From NCBI GenBank assembly GCA_933228895.1, contig OW121856.1, forward strand, positions 114,737,163 through 114,801,162: a stretch of DNA of 64,000 nucleotides, in the 5' to 3' direction. The notes below the pieces were generated by a model. It was not told the origin of the DNA. It searched no databases and saw only the letters and a program-made list of their open reading frames with translations. The position numbers were made by a program, and so were the translations under genes. Below, in pieces: positions 61,401-64,000 of this stretch; the first letter of the stretch is position 1; each line of letters opens with the position of its first letter. The stretch is from Platycnemis pennipes. Its lineage: Eukaryota > Arthropoda > Insecta > Odonata > Platycnemididae.

Positions 61401-64000
61401 TTATACAATAATTCATGGCAAAATAAAAAATCCAGATTCTGAGGTGTGTTCTCAAAACAGCTTCCTTCTCACTAAAATCACTATTTCCTCTGTTTTAAAA
61501 CAAAAATTGACACAACGGCCGCTGCTAATCGGTTTTCACCGATTTTTATACAATAATTCATACCGAAATAAAAATCCAGATTCTGAGGTGTGTTCTCAAA
61601 ACAGCTTCCTATTCACTAAATTCACTATTTCCACTGTTTTAAAACAAAAATTGTCAATAAGTCCTCTGCTCATCGGTTTTCACCGATTTTTACACAATAA
61701 TTCATAGCGAAATAAAAAATACAGATTCTGAGGTGTGTTCTCAAAACACCATCCTTCTCACTAAATTCACTATTTCCGCTGTTTTAAAATAAGAATTGAC
61801 ACTAAGGCCTCTGCTCATCGGTTTTCACCGATTTTTATACAATAATTCATAGCGAAATAAAAAACCCAGATTCTGAGGTGTGTTCTCAAAAACGTTTCCT
61901 TCTCACTAAATTCACTATTTCCCCTGTTTTAAAACAAAAATTGACACTACAGCCTCTGCTCATCGGTTTTCACCGATTTTTATACAATAATTCATAGCGA
62001 AATAAAAAATCCTGATTCTGAGGTGTGTTCTCAAATTAGCTTCCTTCTCACTAAATTCATTACTTCCGCTGTTTTAAAACAAAAATTGACACTAAGGCCT
62101 CTGCTCATTGGTTTTCACCGATTTTTATACAATAATTCATGGCAAAATAAAAAATCCAGATTCTGAAGTGTGTTTTCAAAACACCATCATTGTCACAAAA
62201 TTCAATATTGCCGCTATTTTGAAACAAAAATTGACACTAAGACATCTGCTCATCGGTTTTCACCGATTTTTATACAATAATTCATAGCGAAAAAAAAATC
62301 CAGATTCTGAGGTGTGTCCTCAAAACAGTTCCCTTCTCACTAAATTCACTATTTCCGCTATTTTAAAACAAAAATTGACACTAAGGCTTCTGCTCATCGG
62401 ATTTCACCCATTTTTATACAATAATTCATGGCAAAATAAAAAATCCAGATTCTGAGGTGTGTTCTCAAAACAGCTTCCTTCTCATTAAATTCACTATTTC
62501 CGCAGTTTTAAAACAAGAATTGACACTAAGGCCTCTGCTCATCGGATTTCACCGATTTTTATACAATAATTCATGGCTAAATAAAAAATCCAGATTCTGA
62601 GGTGTGTTCTCAAAACATCTTACTTCTCACTAAATTCACTATTTCCGCAGTTTTAAAACAAGAATTGACACTAAGGCCTCTGCTCATCGGATTTCACCGA
62701 TTTTTATACAATAATTCATGGCAAAATAAAAAATCCAGATTCTGAGGTGTGTTCTCAAAACAGCTTCCTTCTCACTAAAATCACTATTTCCTCTGTTTTA
62801 AAACAAAAATTGACACAACGGCCGCTGCTAATCGGTTTTCACCGATTTTTATACAATAATTCATACCGAAATAAAAATCCAGATTCTGAGGTGTGTTCTC
62901 AAAACAGCTTCCTATTCACTAAATTCACTATTTCCACTGTTTTAAAACAAAAATTGTCAATAAGTCCTCTGCTCATCGGTTTTCACCGATTTTTACACAA
63001 TAATTCATAGCGAAATAAAAAATACAGATTCTGAGGTGTGTTCTCAAAACACCATCCTTCTCACTAAATTCACTATTTCCGCTGTTTTAAAATAAGAATT
63101 GACACTAAGGCCTCTGCTCATCGGTTTTCACCGATTTTTATACAATAATTCATAGCGAAATAAAAAACCCAGATTCTGAGGTGTGTTCTCAAAAACGTTT
63201 CCTTCTCACTAAATTCACTATTTCCCCTGTTTTAAAACAAAAATTGACACTACAGCCTCTGCTCATCGGTTTTCACCGATTTTTATACAATAATTCATAG
63301 CGAAATAAAAAATCCTGATTCTGAGGTGTGTTCTCAAATTAGCTTCCTTCTCACTAAATTCATTACTTCCGCTGTTTTAAAACAAAAATTGACACTAAGG
63401 CCTCTGCTCATTGGTTTTCACCGATTTTTATACAATAATTCATGGCAAAATAAAAAATCCAGATTCTGAAGTGTGTTTTCAAAACACCATCATTGTCACA
63501 AAATTCAATATTGCCGCTATTTTGAAACAAAAATTGACACTAAGACATCTGCTCATCGGTTTTCACCGATTTTTATACAATAATTCATAGCGAAAAAAAA
63601 ATCGAGATTCTGAGGTGTGTCCTCAAAACAGTTCCCTTCTCACTAAATTCACTATTTCCGCTATTTTAAAACAAAAATTGACACTAAGGCTTCTGCTCAT
63701 CGGATTTCACCCATTTTTATACAATAATTCATGGCAAAATAAAAAATCCAGATTCTGAGGTGTGTTCTCAAAACAGCTTCCTTCTCATTAAATTCACTAT
63801 TTCCGCAGTTTTAAAACAAGAATTGACACTAAGGCCTCTGCTCATCGGATTTCACCGATTTTTATACAATAATTCATGGCTAAATAAAAAATCCAGATTC
63901 TGAGGTGTGTTCTCAAAACATCTTCCTTCTCACTAAAATCACGATTTCCTCTGTTTTAAAACAAAAATTGACACTACGGCCTCTGCTAATCGGTTTTCAC
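58444..64000 (+). repeat. 7,832-bp tandem unit, copy 2, cut by the window edge
   Basis: Repeats 50,612-56,168 and is almost identical by eye. The only differences I noticed are two adjacent bases at 60,738-60,739 (AGCTCACTTC against AGCTTCCTTC at 52,906-52,907). About 5.56 kb of the expected 7.83 kb lies in the window. It should continue past 64,000 with the equivalent of 56,169-58,443 if the copy is complete. Confidence 0.9.

Larger units (their letters stand above)
1..64000 (+). repeat. Tandem satellite array, ~145-bp monomer, about 441 head-to-tail copies
   Basis: Seen: the same 145-bp motif recurs throughout. For example, the string beginning AACAAAAATT starts at 1, 146, 291 and 436, an exact 145-bp step, and the spacing persists to the right edge. 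Conserved landmarks in each unit, in order, are an ATTGACAC block, a GGCCTCTGCTCATCGG block, a TTTTCACCGATTTTTATA block, AATAATTCAT, an AATAAAAAATCC block, a GTGTGTTCTCAAAA block, CTTCTCACTAAATTCAC, and TTTCCGCTGTTTTAAAA. All units have one orientation. No unique sequence interrupts them, so every stretch without a gene in this window is satellite. Known: long homogenised arrays of nucleosome-sized monomers are typical of eukaryotic centromeric or heterochromatic DNA. Inference: this is such an array. Family name and species are not recognised. Confidence 0.98.

Noticed and set aside
1..64000. CRISPR array
   Set aside because: The repeats are contiguous 145-bp units, not short repeats separated by unique spacers, and there are no cas genes.
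1..64000. Transposon, LTR or inverted monomer segments
   Set aside because: No change of orientation, no terminal repeats with unrelated interiors, no coding domains. Every stretch I read is the same monomer family on the + strand.
1..64000. Telomeric repeats or tRNA/rRNA genes
   Set aside because: No short G-rich telomere-type repeat, no tRNA A/B-box arrangement and no rRNA core sequence was seen.
50609..64000. Assembly artefact as the cause of the near-identical 7,832-bp copies
   Set aside because: Not fully excluded, but two base differences at 60,738-60,739 and monomer-consistent junctions argue for a true duplication. Long-read coverage across 58,443 would settle it.

Overview
The whole window is one uninterrupted tandem satellite DNA array. 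A monomer of about 145 bp is repeated head to tail on the + strand from base 1 to base 64,000, about 441 copies. I see no inverted monomer, no unique DNA, no transposon insertion and no credible gene. The consensus monomer has about 34.5% GC (50 of 145 bases by hand count), with a C over G skew on the + strand (32 C against 18 G). Arrays of this kind are characteristic of eukaryotic centromeric, pericentromeric or other heterochromatic blocks. I do not recognise the monomer as a named satellite family and cannot name the species. Nothing in the sequence is typical of a bacterial, archaeal, organelle or viral genome.

The array is organised at several levels. (1) The 145-bp monomer, near nucleosome-core length, carries recurring dyad elements. 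(2) Monomers fall into recognisable classes that follow each other in a fixed order, giving a higher-order repeat (HOR) of about 12 monomers (1,740 bp, clearest at 13,801-15,540), with 7-, 10- and 17-monomer derivatives. (3) These blocks were copied again in larger segmental duplications. They are a 2.9-kb tandem pair (about 2,210-8,040), a 10.3-10.4-kb tandem pair (about 10,495-31,240), a 10.4-10.7-kb block repeated 17.4-17.7 kb downstream (30,370-40,752 and 47,770-58,443), a 7,832-bp tandem pair whose second copy runs off the right edge (50,609-58,443 and 58,444-64,000), and shorter pairs with periods of 290, 1,013, 1,303, about 2,173 and 2,174 bp.

Region by region: 1-8,040 holds the 2.9-kb pair and related monomers. 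8,041-10,495 is a more mixed stretch with a local dimer duplication. 10,495-31,240 is the 10.4-kb pair containing the 12-mer HORs. 31,240-40,752 and 47,770-58,443 are the dispersed duplicate. 40,753-47,769 is a patchwork of 2.17-kb duplications. 50,609-64,000 is the youngest-looking tandem expansion. The duplication edges I traced fall at equivalent positions in paired monomers, as expected for unequal crossover or homology-driven conversion. The longest open frames are 67-87 codons, are translations of the satellite itself and recur wherever the underlying block recurs. They are not annotated as genes.
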